Positions 1 through 11,981 of a DNA stretch of 64,000 nt are shown here, piece by piece. How positions within the stretch are numbered: the first letter of the stretch is position 1; each line of letters starts with the position of its first letter. Under the pieces are notes generated by a model that searched no databases, was not told the origin of the DNA, and was given only the letters and a program-made list of their open reading frames with translations. Origin of the DNA: Brassica napus (lineage: Eukaryota; Streptophyta; Magnoliopsida; Brassicales; Brassicaceae); NCBI RefSeq assembly GCF_020379485.1, contig NW_026013919.1, positions 1 to 64,000 of the forward strand. The letters are read 5' to 3'. Made by a program: the position numbers and the translations under genes.

Positions 1-1026
1 ACGTTACACAACGATAGCCGCGAATCTCCTGAGACCTAAATCGATACCTAAAACCTAAAACTGGCGACTAAAGCTAAACCCTAGACGTTCTCCCATTATT
101 CCAAAAGCTTGACATCCTCAAGACCGAACGTCCTCAGCTTCCTGATCGCGTCCTCAGCTCGCACACAAGAAGAACGCATCCGTCCAACAAACAGCTCGCA
201 GCTCGCATCCGTTCCCAGCTCGCGTCCGACTACATCCGCGACCCGATAGGAGGCAGCAAGCGTTCTTTCTCCTCAGCTCGAAGTTTCATCCAATCTCAGG
301 GGTTTGGTTCTTTACCTCTACGAAACTAAGGTATGAACATAATCTGAGAACATAGAATAAGATCGAAACCCTAATCCATCATTATGGAAATCTTATTCTT
401 GATGAAACCCTAAAGAAATTACAAGATCAAAATCGACAAAGTCTTAAAACTAGAAAGCTAAATCGATTCCAAACTAGAATTTAATTGTACGATTGATTGA
501 TTGAATCTGAAACCTGATAAACCCTAATGAAGGAATCGAAACCCTAAACCCTAAAGCTAGAAATCGATTTTAATTGATATTGCTTGTTTGATTTCTTGCT
601 TATTTTTGAAGTTTAGGAATGTTAGATTGTTCTTCTTGAAATAATCTAACTAAGAACACAAAATACTTAAGGCCTTGAAACCTTAACATAAGGTTGATAA
701 GAATTCAAAGATTGAAAACCCTAGGGATTATGAAAAAGTAAGACAAGGTAGATTGTTTTACATGAAACCGAATATTGTAATGCATTCACAATTGATCGAC
801 CAGCATATAGATCATACGAGTTTAGGTTGTTAGAAAACCTATAGAACCGTGAGGTTCATGATTGATAGCACCTGATCCGACCACTAGACTTGATAAGCCA
901 TCGTCCACTTAGCATGTACTGATATAACCGGCCTTCCATTGCCATCACGTGGGTCTACGCCCTACATAAGGCATATGGCGCATATCCTACTCACCAACCC
1001 GAGGTTGATTGTAAGATATCCTACTT
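1..1026. other. 5'-leader-like / possible retroelement-derived sequence, no gene called
   Basis: No open reading frame of note is seen. The first ~350 bases are relatively GC-rich and pyrimidine-rich and end at a possible GT splice donor (GGTATGAAC near 330), like a 5' leader followed by an intron. Several AAACCCTA (telo-box-like) motifs occur, with two in tandem near 539-552. The stretch could be the 5' part of a transposable element whose 3' end lies at ~1.73 kb, or the leader of a gene lost to rearrangement. The sequence does not decide between these. Confidence 0.3.
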
Positions 1027-1735
1027 AGCCGTTGCGGCTAGAACCATCCAACCATAACTCGGAACAAGTCACTCTCAGACGAGAGGTCGCCCCACCACCA
1101 CAACGTTTTGTGCCTCCAACGCCGAGATGCGAGCTCACCGGCGATTTTGACACAGCCCTCCAACGCCGAGACGCGAGCTTCACTCCACCTTTCTGGGCCT
1201 GGGCTTTAAACAGCAAGGGTTCTAGCCCATTTCATGACCCAAAGGACTCTCGAGTGATCTCCCACCACAATCTTATCCGACGTCATTCTCACGGTTCGTT
1301 TCAAAATCAAATATACCTATGGAATTGGAGATGACAACGGTATCAACCGTCTCACCAAACAATATGCTTTCCGGCACAGTTGAGATTCACCTAGTCTCCC
1401 GGATTATAGCTGATATTGTTTGTCTAATGGACTGCATAGTCATATCTAGCTTCTCAATGAGCTCATCAGTGTTGGTATTCACCAACGATTTTCAAACCCG
1501 ATCTTTAGGGTCCCCTCTCATCGGTTCATGTACCGATTTTAGTATGTTCTTGGGAGCATCAGTTTTAGGGTTTCAAGTGAAGTTTGTCTACGGGTATCTT
1601 CGCCCCTTAAACACATCTATCCTTTATTGTTGTACCTTTCGTTTTCATCTAGCCGTTGAATTCACTTCCGGTTGTAGCCGTCTTAAACCCGCTGGGCATT
1701 TAGTTTAATATAAAAGCTTGTTGACAAAAAAAAAA
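1027..1735 (+). mobile_element. Probable 3' end of a non-LTR retroelement (LINE/Sadhu-like)
   Basis: The stretch has two short overlapping plus-strand open frames (1032-1334 and 1319-1708) without a recognisable domain. It ends in a TTTAATATAAAAGC-type sequence followed directly by a run of about ten A residues. An oligo-A terminus preceded by a TAATATAA motif is typical of plant LINE and Sadhu-type retroposons. A short internal duplication (CCTCCAACGCCGAGA) lies at about 1110 and 1160. The 5' boundary and target-site duplication could not be fixed, so the element class is an inference. A decayed host-gene fragment is the alternative. Confidence 0.35.
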
Positions 1736-3400
1736 GAGGACATGCCATTTTGATTTTTGAACCTTCGTTTTTTTCAATGTGTATATATCAAAAGGACAAG
1801 TTGATATGTATAACTTCACCAAGCGAACTTTGGTTAATGTCACTTAAGTATTTGAAAGCTCTCAAGCCTCCAAGCACGATTTGAATTGGATGACTGCGGG
1901 AATTTCATAAAATTATGTTAGCAACAAAAAAAAAGAATTTCATAAAATTAAATACAAATAATGAGATATACATGCAATATACACATATTGTATATATTCT
2001 TTGTGAAAAAAAAAAATTTATATACATGTACGCCTGCCCATGGATTTAGAATATATCCCAGATTCTAGCTAGATGTAAAATAATTCCGTCACTCTATCAT
2101 ATTATTATATACACGCCAATTTTATCTGCATCAAATTAACATGCATATATCATTGAAGCATATATTTAGTTAAGCCCTAATGCATTTATAGTCTTTTTCA
2201 AATCCGAAAACAGTTCAAGATATCTTAACATTCATACCAAAAAAAAAGGAAAAGAAAACAAATCGAGATAGGAAAAATCAGCAACCTAGTTTTAAGAATA
2301 ATTGATGTTTGTTTAACGAGTGGCCAATGCTATCGCTATATATATGATCACAGATTATAGAGCGTAAATAATGGCGGATTATTTATTTTTAAAAACGTCG
2401 CTAATGTTTCTTTAACAATTTACTGTAGCATGACTTATTCCAACAAACGTATATAACGTTACACAAATTAACCAAGAATTATTAAAAATAGGACCACCCA
2501 CCAAAAATACCCCACGCAGCCACGCTCAAAGCAACTACACAAATTGCTGTAATTAATGAAATATCATTCACTATACCTTTTGTACATTTAAATGCAAAAT
2601 CCAAAACCTACTAGTAAACGATACCGAACTAATTAATAATGCATCAAATTGTCAACTTGGCAATATATGAACTCATTTTGCTGATCAAAATCAATGTTTT
2701 TAAGTCTTTGAGATGTGGCAAGGGGACTTAATTACTTTTATAATTTAAAATTCCCATTTCTAAAAGTAATCTACTCAAACACTAATCCAACTAAGTTTTG
2801 CCTTTGTTTTCTTTGTTAAAGATCCAACTAAGTTACACGGATTGAATTAACTTAGCTTGGAGTGCGTGCGCAAGGTTGCAACGGACGTCTAATATAGATA
2901 CACGATCGCTAAGATAATGTATGTTTACTTGTCATCGTTGGTATTATCCCAAACTTCAACCAAGTGGAAACCATACAATACGAAATTGAACATTATATAG
3001 TTTCAAAAAAAAATTGAACATTATAGTATCCCCAAACCTTCACTACCACAAAAATCAAACAAGAATATCTAGTATATGCACATTCCGAATTTGATGGACT
3101 TTCACATTGACAAGAAGACAATATTTAGGTGGCACGGACATCACGTGTTGTCACTATAAAGTGAGCGAAGTGTAAATGACTTGATACACACTCACAATTA
3201 TAAAGCACATAATATAATAAACACATGTATATATGGAGAAATGATTTGTCTTAGATCCACACATGCATGTCTTTCTTTTAGGAAACCACATTCTTATATT
3301 GAAAATTACTCTTTGGATATCTGATATGTTTAGATTTAATAGCTTCTATATTTAGTACTTGTTAAGACTTGATAAACGATAATTCATTAAACTAATAATA
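1736..3400. other. AT-rich intergenic DNA, nothing recognised
   Basis: There are no coding features. Short A-tracts and scattered simple sequence are all that is visible. A small local repeat of the AATTGAACATTATA motif occurs at about 2985 and 3012. Confidence 0.6.
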
Positions 3401-3402
3401 AT

Positions 3403-3813
3403 AATTAAAATAAAGAGTTAATAATGTATACTTGGTTTTCATAAGTTATGTGATTAGGCCAAATTGTGAATCAATAAACAATGTGCCAAATACTGAAATA
3501 CATCTTTTTCTTGGTAAACTCTAATTAGATTATTTATTTTCATCATTAAATTAATGAAAATAATTAAAATAAAGAGTTAATAATGTATAGTTGGTTTTCA
3601 TAAGTTATGTGATTAGGCCAAATTGTGAATCAATAGACAATGTGCCAAATACTGAAATAAATATTTTTCTTCGTGAACTCTAATTAGATTAGTTGGTTGA
3701 TATCGTAATCTGATTAATGAAAATAACTAAAATAAAGAGGTAATAAAGTGTACTTGGTTTTCATAAGTTATGTGATTAGGCCAAATTGTGAAACAATAAA
3801 CAATGTGCCAAAG
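3403..3813. repeat. Three-copy direct tandem repeat, period ~160 bp
   Basis: Three copies begin at about 3403, 3562 and 3725. Each starts with AATTAAAATAAAGAG (AACTAAAATAAAGAG in the third) and contains the shared core GGTTTTCATAAGTTATGTG followed by ATTAGGCCAAATTGTGAA. The first two copies are full length. The third is shorter (~90 bases) and loses similarity after the AATGTGCCAAA motif. The copies differ by a handful of substitutions, so the triplication is fairly young. It carries no reading frame. Confidence 0.85.
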
Positions 3814-5136
3814 AATATTTGTGGGCATCATTAGTAGGCACAAATCCAAAGGAACCACCTAGAACCACATCACACACGCTCGCATACATCCGTTGTATTC
3901 ATGTATACTGGTATTTTGTCTTATATAATAATATGAGAAAATTACACTTTTTCTTTTTATAAGTTTCGCCGCAATTTAACATGTTATGTGGTCACGAATG
4001 TCGTAAACAAGTCCAAGAAATTGAATCACGTATGTATTTATTTCCACAAAACCGAAACAATGTGAACAGATCAAACTGCAAATTCTGAAAAAGAATGAAA
4101 AAGATGTCTTTAACAAAACAAAACTAGAATAAAAATGGTGAAATATTAGATAATTTATTTTAAAATGTATTGGTTATATCATCCATGCATAATATATATC
4201 TTTTATCGTTGTCTTCCGTTGATTTTCGCATACAATTTATCTTTGTGTTAGCTGGTTTGCTATCCATGGAACCATAAATTTTCGTCATATATGCCAAATA
4301 TCTTGAGTTTATTTTGGAGTAAGTAGGTTTAGCTGCAATATTTAAAACATATCCGAAAAAGAATTTTTTTTTGTTAATGAAACAGAACCCACGGAAAACA
4401 GGCCATCAACCTTTCACTAAATCATTATATAATAGGTTTTGTCATTCCAAAGTTCCAAATCTTGAATAAGCTTACGTGTATTGGTTAATGCCAGGGCATG
4501 TGTGTTTTCAGGACCACTTTTGCATATAATTTTACCCGTCACGTATACATAACTTATTTAAAGTAATCTATAACAACGCACGAAAATGGTTTAATGGATA
4601 AGATTAATCTGAAATGATTACACTTGAAAATGCATATGAAAATGACGACAGGCGATGATGATATTGTTCCAGAAATGTATAGATACAAATTAAGAATTAC
4701 TAAGTGCTTTTACATCTTCTTTGCTTTTGAATCTAAAATACAAATATATGTGCCGATGACTCATATTGGTATTCAGCTAATCCAGACGTTTAGTAGATAG
4801 GTTAGCATCTTAATTGTGCATTTTAGTTATAACTAATGTATTATGATGTATTTACAGTCAATCATATGGATTAGTTTTGATTTGAAACTCTGACTGTTTT
4901 AGACTTTCTTTATGAAATATGATCTTAATAGAGAAATAAACGATAAGTAGGATACAAACTGTAGATTTCGATAAATTTTAGATTTATAATGTTTTTTCTT
5001 ATTCTTTTTCTAACATCTCTGAGGTTTATAAAATTCGGTCTGAATGAGACATGCGATAAGTAGTTTGAAGTCTAGATTCAATGGCCCTTTAAGCATACAA
5101 AGTCCTCCTTGAACAATGACAGCCCTTCCATTCATT
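3814..5136. other. AT-rich intergenic DNA, nothing recognised
   Basis: No gene, RNA gene or clear transposon terminus was seen in this stretch on either strand. Confidence 0.55.
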
Positions 5137-5241
5137 ACTTATTATATATTTTCGAACATATATATGTACGCCAAAAACAAAATAAAATTACTTATTATAT
5201 ATTTTTGAACATATGTATGTACGCCAAAAACAAAATAAAAT
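5137..5241. repeat. Two-copy tandem repeat, period 53 bp
   Basis: ACTTATTATATATTTT at 5137 recurs at 5190, and both copies run through GTACGCCAAAAACAAAATAA. The two copies differ at only a few positions. No function is suggested. Confidence 0.85.
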
Positions 5242-5322
5242 CAGATATTACTGAAAGTCCAAAAATAGATAGGACTAACTAGTAGTATGCCATCTCTCCG
5301 CTCATTTTTAAAGAATAAACTA

Positions 5323-5501
5323 CAGTGAAATTTTTATAAATTAATAATGTTGAAATTATACAAAAACTATAATTTTTTTTATTAATTTATAAAATATTAA
5401 TTTATCGATATATTAATTGATAGATTATAAAATTATATTGTTTTATAAATATTTTTAGTGTATATTAATTTATAGAGTATTAATTTAAAAAGGTTATATT
5501 G
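5323..5501. mobile_element. Emigrant-like (mariner/Stowaway-type) MITE, 179 bp
   Basis: The left end reads CAGTGAAATTTTTATAAATT. The reverse complement of the right end reads CAATATAACCTTTTTAAATT, so the element has imperfect terminal inverted repeats of about 24 bp. Both ends are flanked by TA (5321-5322 and 5502-5503), the expected TA target duplication. The terminus closely resembles the Arabidopsis Emigrant family, whose ends begin CAGTAAAACCTCTATAAATT. The interior is almost pure A+T and palindromic. It is shorter than a typical Emigrant copy and cannot code for a transposase. Confidence 0.72.
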
Positions 5502-5503
5502 TA

Positions 5504-7788
5504 TATTTTTGCACGACCACTGGTTTTTTTTTTACAAAAATTCATAGTATTAGACGTCTAACAATTCATCATACTTAGACTAAGTTAACAAATAACAAGT
5601 CACATGTCTAATAAATTTTCTAGGTCAAAACACGAATAATCTTACAGATTTTCAGGATGATAATTATAAAAAAAGATAGACATTATTAACCATAAATCTA
5701 GTTGAACCAAGATGAAAAATCTCCGCTAGTCACACTTATAAAGATCAGAATATGACTCAGTTGAATAAAGGCCGCAAAATAAGAAGTTTTATTAACAACA
5801 ATTAATTTAACAATTGTGTTGAAAAAATATAAGGTGTAACGGAAGTAAAACTCCATTATCAATTGATATGAAGTGGACTATATAAACGACTCGTTTTGAC
5901 AATTATACTACCTACTTTGAACAAAACTATACGTACTTCTTCTTTTTAACATTTTATTATTGCTATTTGAAATACACAACTATCCCTGGATTCACATTCA
6001 ATATATTTCAAATCCGGTTGCTCTACATTATATTTGAAATCTTTTATGTTTTAGTTTATAACACTAGTTTAGTATAGAGGGAAAATTGCTACACGACATA
6101 CTCTGTATAATTTCTTTTTGATAAATAGTTTATTTTTTGAAATAAATAACATACAAAGGAATGACCCAGTTTGTCATGTACTCCTTCCGTTCTCAAAATT
6201 AAAATTTTTAAAATTATTTTTTTGTTGTATAAAAATAGATTTTCTATATTGTTAAGGTATTTTTTATACTTTTGAGAAACATTAATTGAAAATATTTGAA
6301 TTGATTAAATTTTATTAGTTGAAAGTTATTGAATGTGTATAATAAAATTCAAAATAAATTAAATTATAAATATTTATTAAATTATTAATAAACATGAATA
6401 TTTTAGAAAATTTTATTTTCGGAAACCTAGGAAGTATATTTTTTAGCTTTGTGCACACGCTGTCCGACTTGTCGTGTTGATATAATTTGTATATTCTTAC
6501 CTGAACAGCAACCCATCCACAAAAAGATGACCGGAGCAAACATTGCTCCTTTTTTTTGTTGAGGATATAGGATATTACGATGGCTTGAAGTATAGTAAAG
6601 AGTTGGTATGCACTACGTAAAACGTGTACTGTATTTGTGAAGTTTCTTTGTTGGAAGCTTCTAATACTAACTATTAATCTCAGCTTCTTCATATGTTTTA
6701 TTATATGAATTCACCCACGTTTCCTAGTGAAACCGGCAAGGCGGAATGTTAAATGTGAAAGCAAATATGAAAGGTTATATAATATGAATGAAAACCAACC
6801 TAATAGGGAACATAGAGTAATATTTAGGATTACAATTAAGAAGCTTCAAACTTATATTATAAGCAATGCGTGGTATCCTCCAAAGTGGAGAACACGAGTT
6901 CCTTTTTAATTATTTTTCTTTTTCGCTCATCTTTTCTCTTAATGCTTCACAAAGGAAACATGATGTTTGTTTAAAGACATACATTTTTGTCGTTAAACAC
7001 AGCTTTGTCACATAAAACTGCTTTACTTCTTTCGCTTTTTATCATCATACATAATTTTGCCCCAACTTAGAAAGGGGCTTGTTATCTACGATGGCTATCA
7101 ACAACAAAAAAATTATAAACAATAATCATGAAAGTGTGAAAACGTCAATAAGATGTGTGAATTGTTTTCTCTACTGGGCTTACTATATAATAATCCATCA
7201 AAACCGTAATAAGCAATTTACTAATCTAAATAATTAATAATCCAGCAAATCATTTCCATATAAAGTACATAAGCCCATGTAGTTCAAGTTTACATACCAA
7301 CACACATGAAGATAACAAGACTCGACAATTTCCATATAGGACTTAACATGTTAGGGAGCATTATTTAATGAATATACATATTGTATCTCTAAGAGAAACC
7401 AAGAACATCAAGATTGTTTGTTAGATTTTGACTGGTATAAGATAATATTAAATTGGGCGTATCATCCGGTCAAATTAGTCAAAGAGCTCTTGAGTTTGTC
7501 AAACAACCCACTCGTGCGTTTTGGAGTCTCGTGTCTTTGTTGACAAGTCAACAAGGGAAGCTTTGCCCAAAGCTCATCATATAATAAATTAATGTATTTT
7601 AACATTATTTTAACTGTCGTAAGTGAGTGATTTATCTTACTAAACCACTTTCTCTTGCATGATGATTAAAATATAGTTACGAACATGGTTGAATATGAGA
7701 TCTTCTACCATTTTCTTGGTCCTAATTACGTGGTCGTTTACTCGTTTATATATGTTTAATGTGAAGTCAAATATCTAATATTGTAGAG

Positions 7789-7790
<2 letters not shown>
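5504..7790. other. AT-rich intergenic DNA with a possible Stowaway-like MITE end
   Basis: No gene is supported. At 6181, directly after a TA, the sequence CTCCTTCCGTTCTCAAAAT matches the common plant MITE terminus that begins CTCCCTCCGTT. I found no matching opposite terminus nearby, so at most a truncated copy is present. Small open frames at 6315-6692 and 6727-6909 have AT-driven composition and no domain. Confidence 0.4.

Positions 7791-7822
<32 letters not shown>
7791..7822. repeat. (TA)n microsatellite
   Basis: An uninterrupted run of about 16 TA units. Confidence 0.95.
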
Positions 7823-7829
<7 letters not shown>

Positions 7830-9199
7830 TCGAGTTGCATAAGTAGTTATGAAGCCAACAAGTTATTAGTCAAAGAAGAGTTTATAGTTTTATACATCAG
7901 TAAGAAAAAGATTTCATACGAATAAGGATGATACAACATCTGTAAATGGAAGTCGAAACCAAATTTGCATAAGCTAAGTGGCAAATAAAGACCAAAAGCT
8001 GTATGTATATGTGTTCATCAACTGTTATTGGAATTAACCAAAACCAAACTATTTAGTTTTGGTGCTTTTTTAATGTATTTTCAAAATTCACGTAGAACCT
8101 TCTTCGTTGATTTGGAATTTAGGTGATGGATTGGATTTCAACAGTAATATGAAATTCGAAAAACAATAGAACAACAAGTCAAAGATGAACTCATGCCTAT
8201 AATAAAGTAACAAACAAATTTACCATTTTAGTTCTATTAAAGTTGGTAAGATATATGTTGAAGTCAAACACCAACTCTCTTATTGCTGTTCCAAAATAAA
8301 CAACACTCTCAAATTAAAACTTCTCTACATTTAGGCATGTTCATAAATGGGTACTTGTTTCTTCAAAATTTATAGAATCTATTTTTCTAAAATCTTGATA
8401 ATTGTTTTGATCTTTTTTTTATAATAACTATGAACAGTCAAGGCTTTAGTGAATTTTGTGTTGGGTTGGGCCAAAGTAAGGATTTAGTAGTGATTTACTA
8501 AATGTTCTGTTAAACGCCGTCATATTAAGGATTGATTATTCATTAGTGAATCCCACCCTCGCATCAGCTCCGTTGTCTCTACTATAATATCTACTCTCTT
8601 GCTTGCAGCGACGTTGTCTCTCTGGCTAACACCTGATCAATTCATCCCAAAGTCAAGACTCAACATAGAATAATTTAAAACCTCGAAATGAAAATCACAA
8701 TGCATCCCAAATTTTTTGTTAGTGAATGGATCCAGCAAATCATACACATGAAGCTTCTTCTGAGATTGGTTGGCAGGAGTTTCTTTATTCTTATTCTATT
8801 TTTTATCTATCCTCATTTTCTTGTTGTATTATGGACTATGGAGAGTTAGTTTGTAATGATGTATTAAGAATTTTATTATTTGTCAACCCGTTATGTAAAA
8901 AACTAAAAACCAACTACTGCTTTCACAAAAATTCTGGACTACAAACTAGAAATGGGGAGTGCGATTGTAGATACTCCATACACTACATAATTTAGAGATA
9001 TTATTAATTAAAATGTTTGATTAGTCACTTAAAAAAAAAGTTGGTTGCCGAATGCTGTATATCGTAGAAAGAAGTCATTTCATGGTTTATGTGACATTTT
9101 AATACATGTTTTGTCATCTTATTCATAGTAAAACAATTTCAAACTATCCCAACATTTTCCAGTAACAACAAATAAGAGGAGATCGAGACTCTAAACAAT
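7823..9199. other. Intergenic; its 3' part is the duplicated flank of the ELO cluster
   Basis: No gene was recognised. Sequence at about 8785-8990 (for example GTCAACCCGTTATGTAAA and CCAACTACTGCTTT) recurs at about 10985-11205. The last ~130 bases before the first ELO gene recur before the second gene (about 11870-11985) and, more degraded, before the third (about 15330-15430). These are the downstream flanks of a tandem gene duplication. Confidence 0.6.
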
Positions 9200-10015
9200 T
9201 CAAGACAATTTAATCACCTCGGTTGTCTTCTTCACATAGTTCTTGGAACGGAAGTTGAAGAAGAGAGCCAAGAGAGAACCATTAAACGCAGCGGTAAAAT
9301 AAATCCCCCAAATCCCGGAGCAACCCGACCCGGAAAAATGTTGAGAGAGCATCAAGGCCAATATTCCGAAGCAGAAAATAAACTGCACAAGCTGAAAATC
9401 CGTCACCAGCCTCTTCCACTTTGGCCTACATCCTACGGCGCATAGGAAGTAGTAACCGTACATAATGACATGAACCGTCGAATTCGTCAGGACTCCGAGG
9501 GGAAACATGGACTGGCGGGTTCGGAGCCAGATGAAACACATGAACAGCACAGTCGCATGATGGTACACGTGAAGGAACGAGAGTCGCCTGAATGATTTGC
9601 CGAGTATGATGAGGAGTGTGTCTCCAAACTCAAGGATCTTCGAGAGGTAGAAGACTTGAGCCCAGAAGAAAACCGGTCCATTAGGTTCAACATGGACTGG
9701 GAAACAAATAGCGTGGAGAAAACGTGTCGTAGGGTCTGAGGTTATGGAGAGAGTGCAACCGACAGCCATGATTAGGGAGAGAAGGCAGAGGATGAGGCTG
9801 TGGACGGCTGTGATTGGTTTGAGAATGCGGGGGCTGAGTGAGGGGAGTGAAACCATGGCATGTCGGAGGAGGAATGTGGCGGAGAGGTAAACGGAGACTA
9901 CAAGGGAGACGAAGAAGACGGTGGAGCCAAAGGTTTCACCTTCGGTCCACGTAAAGTTGGAAATCTTGGGGTGGTTCACGAGCCAGTAGGTTAGGGTGGA
10001 GTGAACCGATGCCAT
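9200..10015 (-). CDS. ELO-family very-long-chain fatty acid elongase-like protein (copy A)
   Basis: This single-exon gene encodes 271 aa related to GNS1/SUR4 (ELO) condensing enzymes. ELO proteins are multi-pass ER membrane proteins that extend fatty acyl-CoA with malonyl-CoA. The protein shows the family histidine box HVYHH (residues 149-153), the upstream KILEFGDTLLIIL segment, the SMFP and NSTVHVIMYGYYFLCA segments, several hydrophobic helices, and an N-terminus (MASVHSTLTYWLVNHP) shared with copy B. I chose the ATG at 10015. The frame stays open to 10144, but the extra 43 residues are translated largely from a TA microsatellite and are not conserved in copy B. The C-terminus is shorter than in copy B (ending VIKLS), with no dilysine ER-retrieval signal. 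It is related to the A. thaliana At3g06460/At3g06470 type by recollection. Expression cannot be judged. Confidence 0.88.
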   Translation of the reverse strand: MASVHSTLTYWLVNHPKISNFTWTEGETFGSTVFFVSLVVSVYLSATFLLRHAMVSLPSLSPRILKPITAVHSLILCLLSLIMAVGCTLSITSDPTTRFLHAICFPVHVEPNGPVFFWAQVFYLSKILEFGDTLLIILGKSFRRLSFLHVYHHATVLFMCFIWLRTRQSMFPLGVLTNSTVHVIMYGYYFLCAVGCRPKWKRLVTDFQLVQFIFCFGILALMLSQHFSGSGCSGIWGIYFTAAFNGSLLALFFNFRSKNYVKKTTEVIKLS

Positions 10016-10082
10016 TCTCTCACGAAGTTTGTAAGGATTGAAGTTTGAGGATATGGTAAATAGAGAGAGGCCACACACACAT

Positions 10083-10084
<2 letters not shown>

Positions 10085-10135
<51 letters not shown>
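10085..10135. repeat. (TA)n microsatellite immediately upstream of ELO copy A
   Basis: About 25 TA units lie 70-120 bases upstream of the chosen start codon, in the position of the 5' leader or core promoter. Length changes here could alter promoter or leader spacing; this is inference. The repeat also creates a spurious Ile-Tyr N-terminal extension of the open frame. Confidence 0.95.
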
Positions 10136-10139
<4 letters not shown>

Positions 10140-11250
10140 AACATGTTCTTTTATTAATAAGATTCAGCGTAAACAGTTGTTAGTGTTTTAATATGAATTA
10201 ACGTGTAAAATTATATCGTAAAGAATGTGCATCATCAATTTATTCTATTTTGTTTATTATGCTTAACGTGTGCCGTGCGGACGTTATAAACATCGTAACG
10301 AATGTATCATGCATCTTTTTTTTATATGCATAACGTGGAAGGTAGTGTCGTAAAGAATGCATCTTTTACTTTCTTTGTTGCCGATTGAAATTTATTTGAT
10401 GTAAGAGTTTTCTAATGGATCTGATACAGTCGCTGACTTGATGATGAAACATATGGTTTTTTTTGGTATAAATGTTATGAAACATATGGTTGCCGTACCT
10501 GTATTAGTTTGGATCGATGTCGGTTTGGATATGCAGGATATGAGACATGAGAAGTTGAGAACCAAGCAAACTGTCATTTAGTTCAGTTCAGTTATGGTAA
10601 TACAAAGGAGAACCAAAATATATCCGAATATATTTCGGTTCAGTTTATGATAATTCGGTTCTCACTTATTTTGATTAATTCAATAAAATTGGCTCAGCTT
10701 TGTTATTCATTTATTTATTTTTCGATGAAACTTCATTGTTTTACTAGATTTTGGTAAGATATCTATGAAAATTAGTTAGGTATTAAAATTTCAAATTTAA
10801 ATAAAAACGGTTTACGAAAATTAAATGAAAATCAAATAAATATGAAACTAAAATTGTTTAGCCATTCACAATTTATAAATACATAAAAAAAAAGTAATGG
10901 GTTTTGGTTAGTTAATTTGCTTTGGTTCCATTTAATTCAGTTCAGGTTTGAATTAGTCAGCTTTCAATGCTTGTTTAATTTAATTTATTTTTATATATCC
11001 TCATTTTCTTGGTGTATTATTTATTTTTTTTTTTTCTTTGGCAACATTTCTTGGTGTATTATGGCTAGTTTGTAATATGGTAATATATATAGATAATTTT
11101 ATCGTTTAGGTCAACCCGTTATGTAAATGTGATAACCAACTACTGCTTTAAAAAAGATTGTGGACTACAACCTATAAATAGGGAAAGTGTGATGGAAGCT
11201 CGACAGATACAGCAATAAGAGATATTAAGATTTAATGTTTGATTCATTCT
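10136..11250. repeat. Duplicated intergenic flank between ELO copies A and B
   Basis: Upstream sequence of copy A at about 10190-10470 (CGTAAAGAATGTGCATCAT and later TATGCATAACGTG motifs) recurs upstream of copy B at about 13255-13515. The 10510-10850 part recurs in 13545-14800, split by an insertion. The 10985-11205 part matches 8785-8990. Together these define a segmental duplication of roughly 2-2.8 kb per unit. Non-coding. Confidence 0.7.
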
Positions 11251-11256
11251 TATGCA

Positions 11257-11823
11257 TGGGTGTTCGCGTACCCGTTTGGATTCAAAATATTTTGGTATTG
11301 GGATCTAGTACCCGTTCGGATATTTTTACATATCGGGTCGGGTTGGTTTTTTTTTTTAATATTGGGTCAGGTTTAAATATTTAGATTTTGAAAAAAATAA
11401 TAATTATTCATTGCTCAACCTTCTTGTACTGTATATTTTATTCTTAACTTAGCTGATTTTGTAATTTTTATTAGGTTGGATGATTAATAAGTTTGAAGAT
11501 AAAACTTTAAAAAATAGAAACATTAATTTAGTTATTGTTTTGAGATTTTGGATGTAATTTTTGTTAATGCATGAAATAAGAATTTTGGCATGCATTTTAA
11601 GTGATTAGCAAATCACTTTTTCTGCAATTATATGTATATTATCTGATTTTGAGTTATGCTGTACATATGTTCGGTTATCTTCGGATATATTCGTTCGGAT
11701 TTGGATATCCAATCTTTCCTAACTTAATACCTATTCGAATATTTTGCTACTTTGGTTCGGATTTCTGTTCGGGTTTTTCGGATAGGGTTTGGGTATGGAT
11801 TCGAAAGATGACCCAACCTAAGA
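11257..11823. mobile_element. Insertion (~567 bp) in one duplicated flank, possibly a hAT-like non-autonomous element
   Basis: The flank of copy B is interrupted here relative to the homologous flank of copy A (around 9025-9065), which serves as an empty site. The insert starts TGGGTGTTCGCGTACCCG and is bounded by TATGCA on both sides (11251-11256 and 11824-11829). The surrounding 8 bases match at 6 of 8 positions, which fits an imperfect 8-bp hAT-type duplication. It is rich in the CGGGT/TTCGGAT motifs seen in many plant dispersed repeats. Terminal inverted repeats are weak. A 246-base open frame inside shows no domain. Confidence 0.5.
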
Positions 11824-11981
11824 TATGCAATCTAAGAACCAGACAATGAAGCCATTACATGATTTATGTGACATTTTTATATCTTGTCATCTTATTCAGA
11901 ATAAAACAATTTCGAGCTACCCCAACATCAATTTCGAGTAACAACACATCAAGAGACCGATATTTAACCATTCAAAATGAT

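Noticed and set aside
539..552. Interstitial telomere repeat
   Set aside because: Only two tandem AAACCCT units, in a leader-like context where isolated telo-boxes are common in plants.
6315..6692. 125-aa minus-strand open frame
   Set aside because: AT-driven composition, no domain, no promoter or splice context, and it overlaps a possible MITE remnant.
10016..10144. 43-residue N-terminal extension of ELO copy A
   Set aside because: It is translated mostly from a TA microsatellite and the leader, and copy B begins at the equivalent of the internal ATG.
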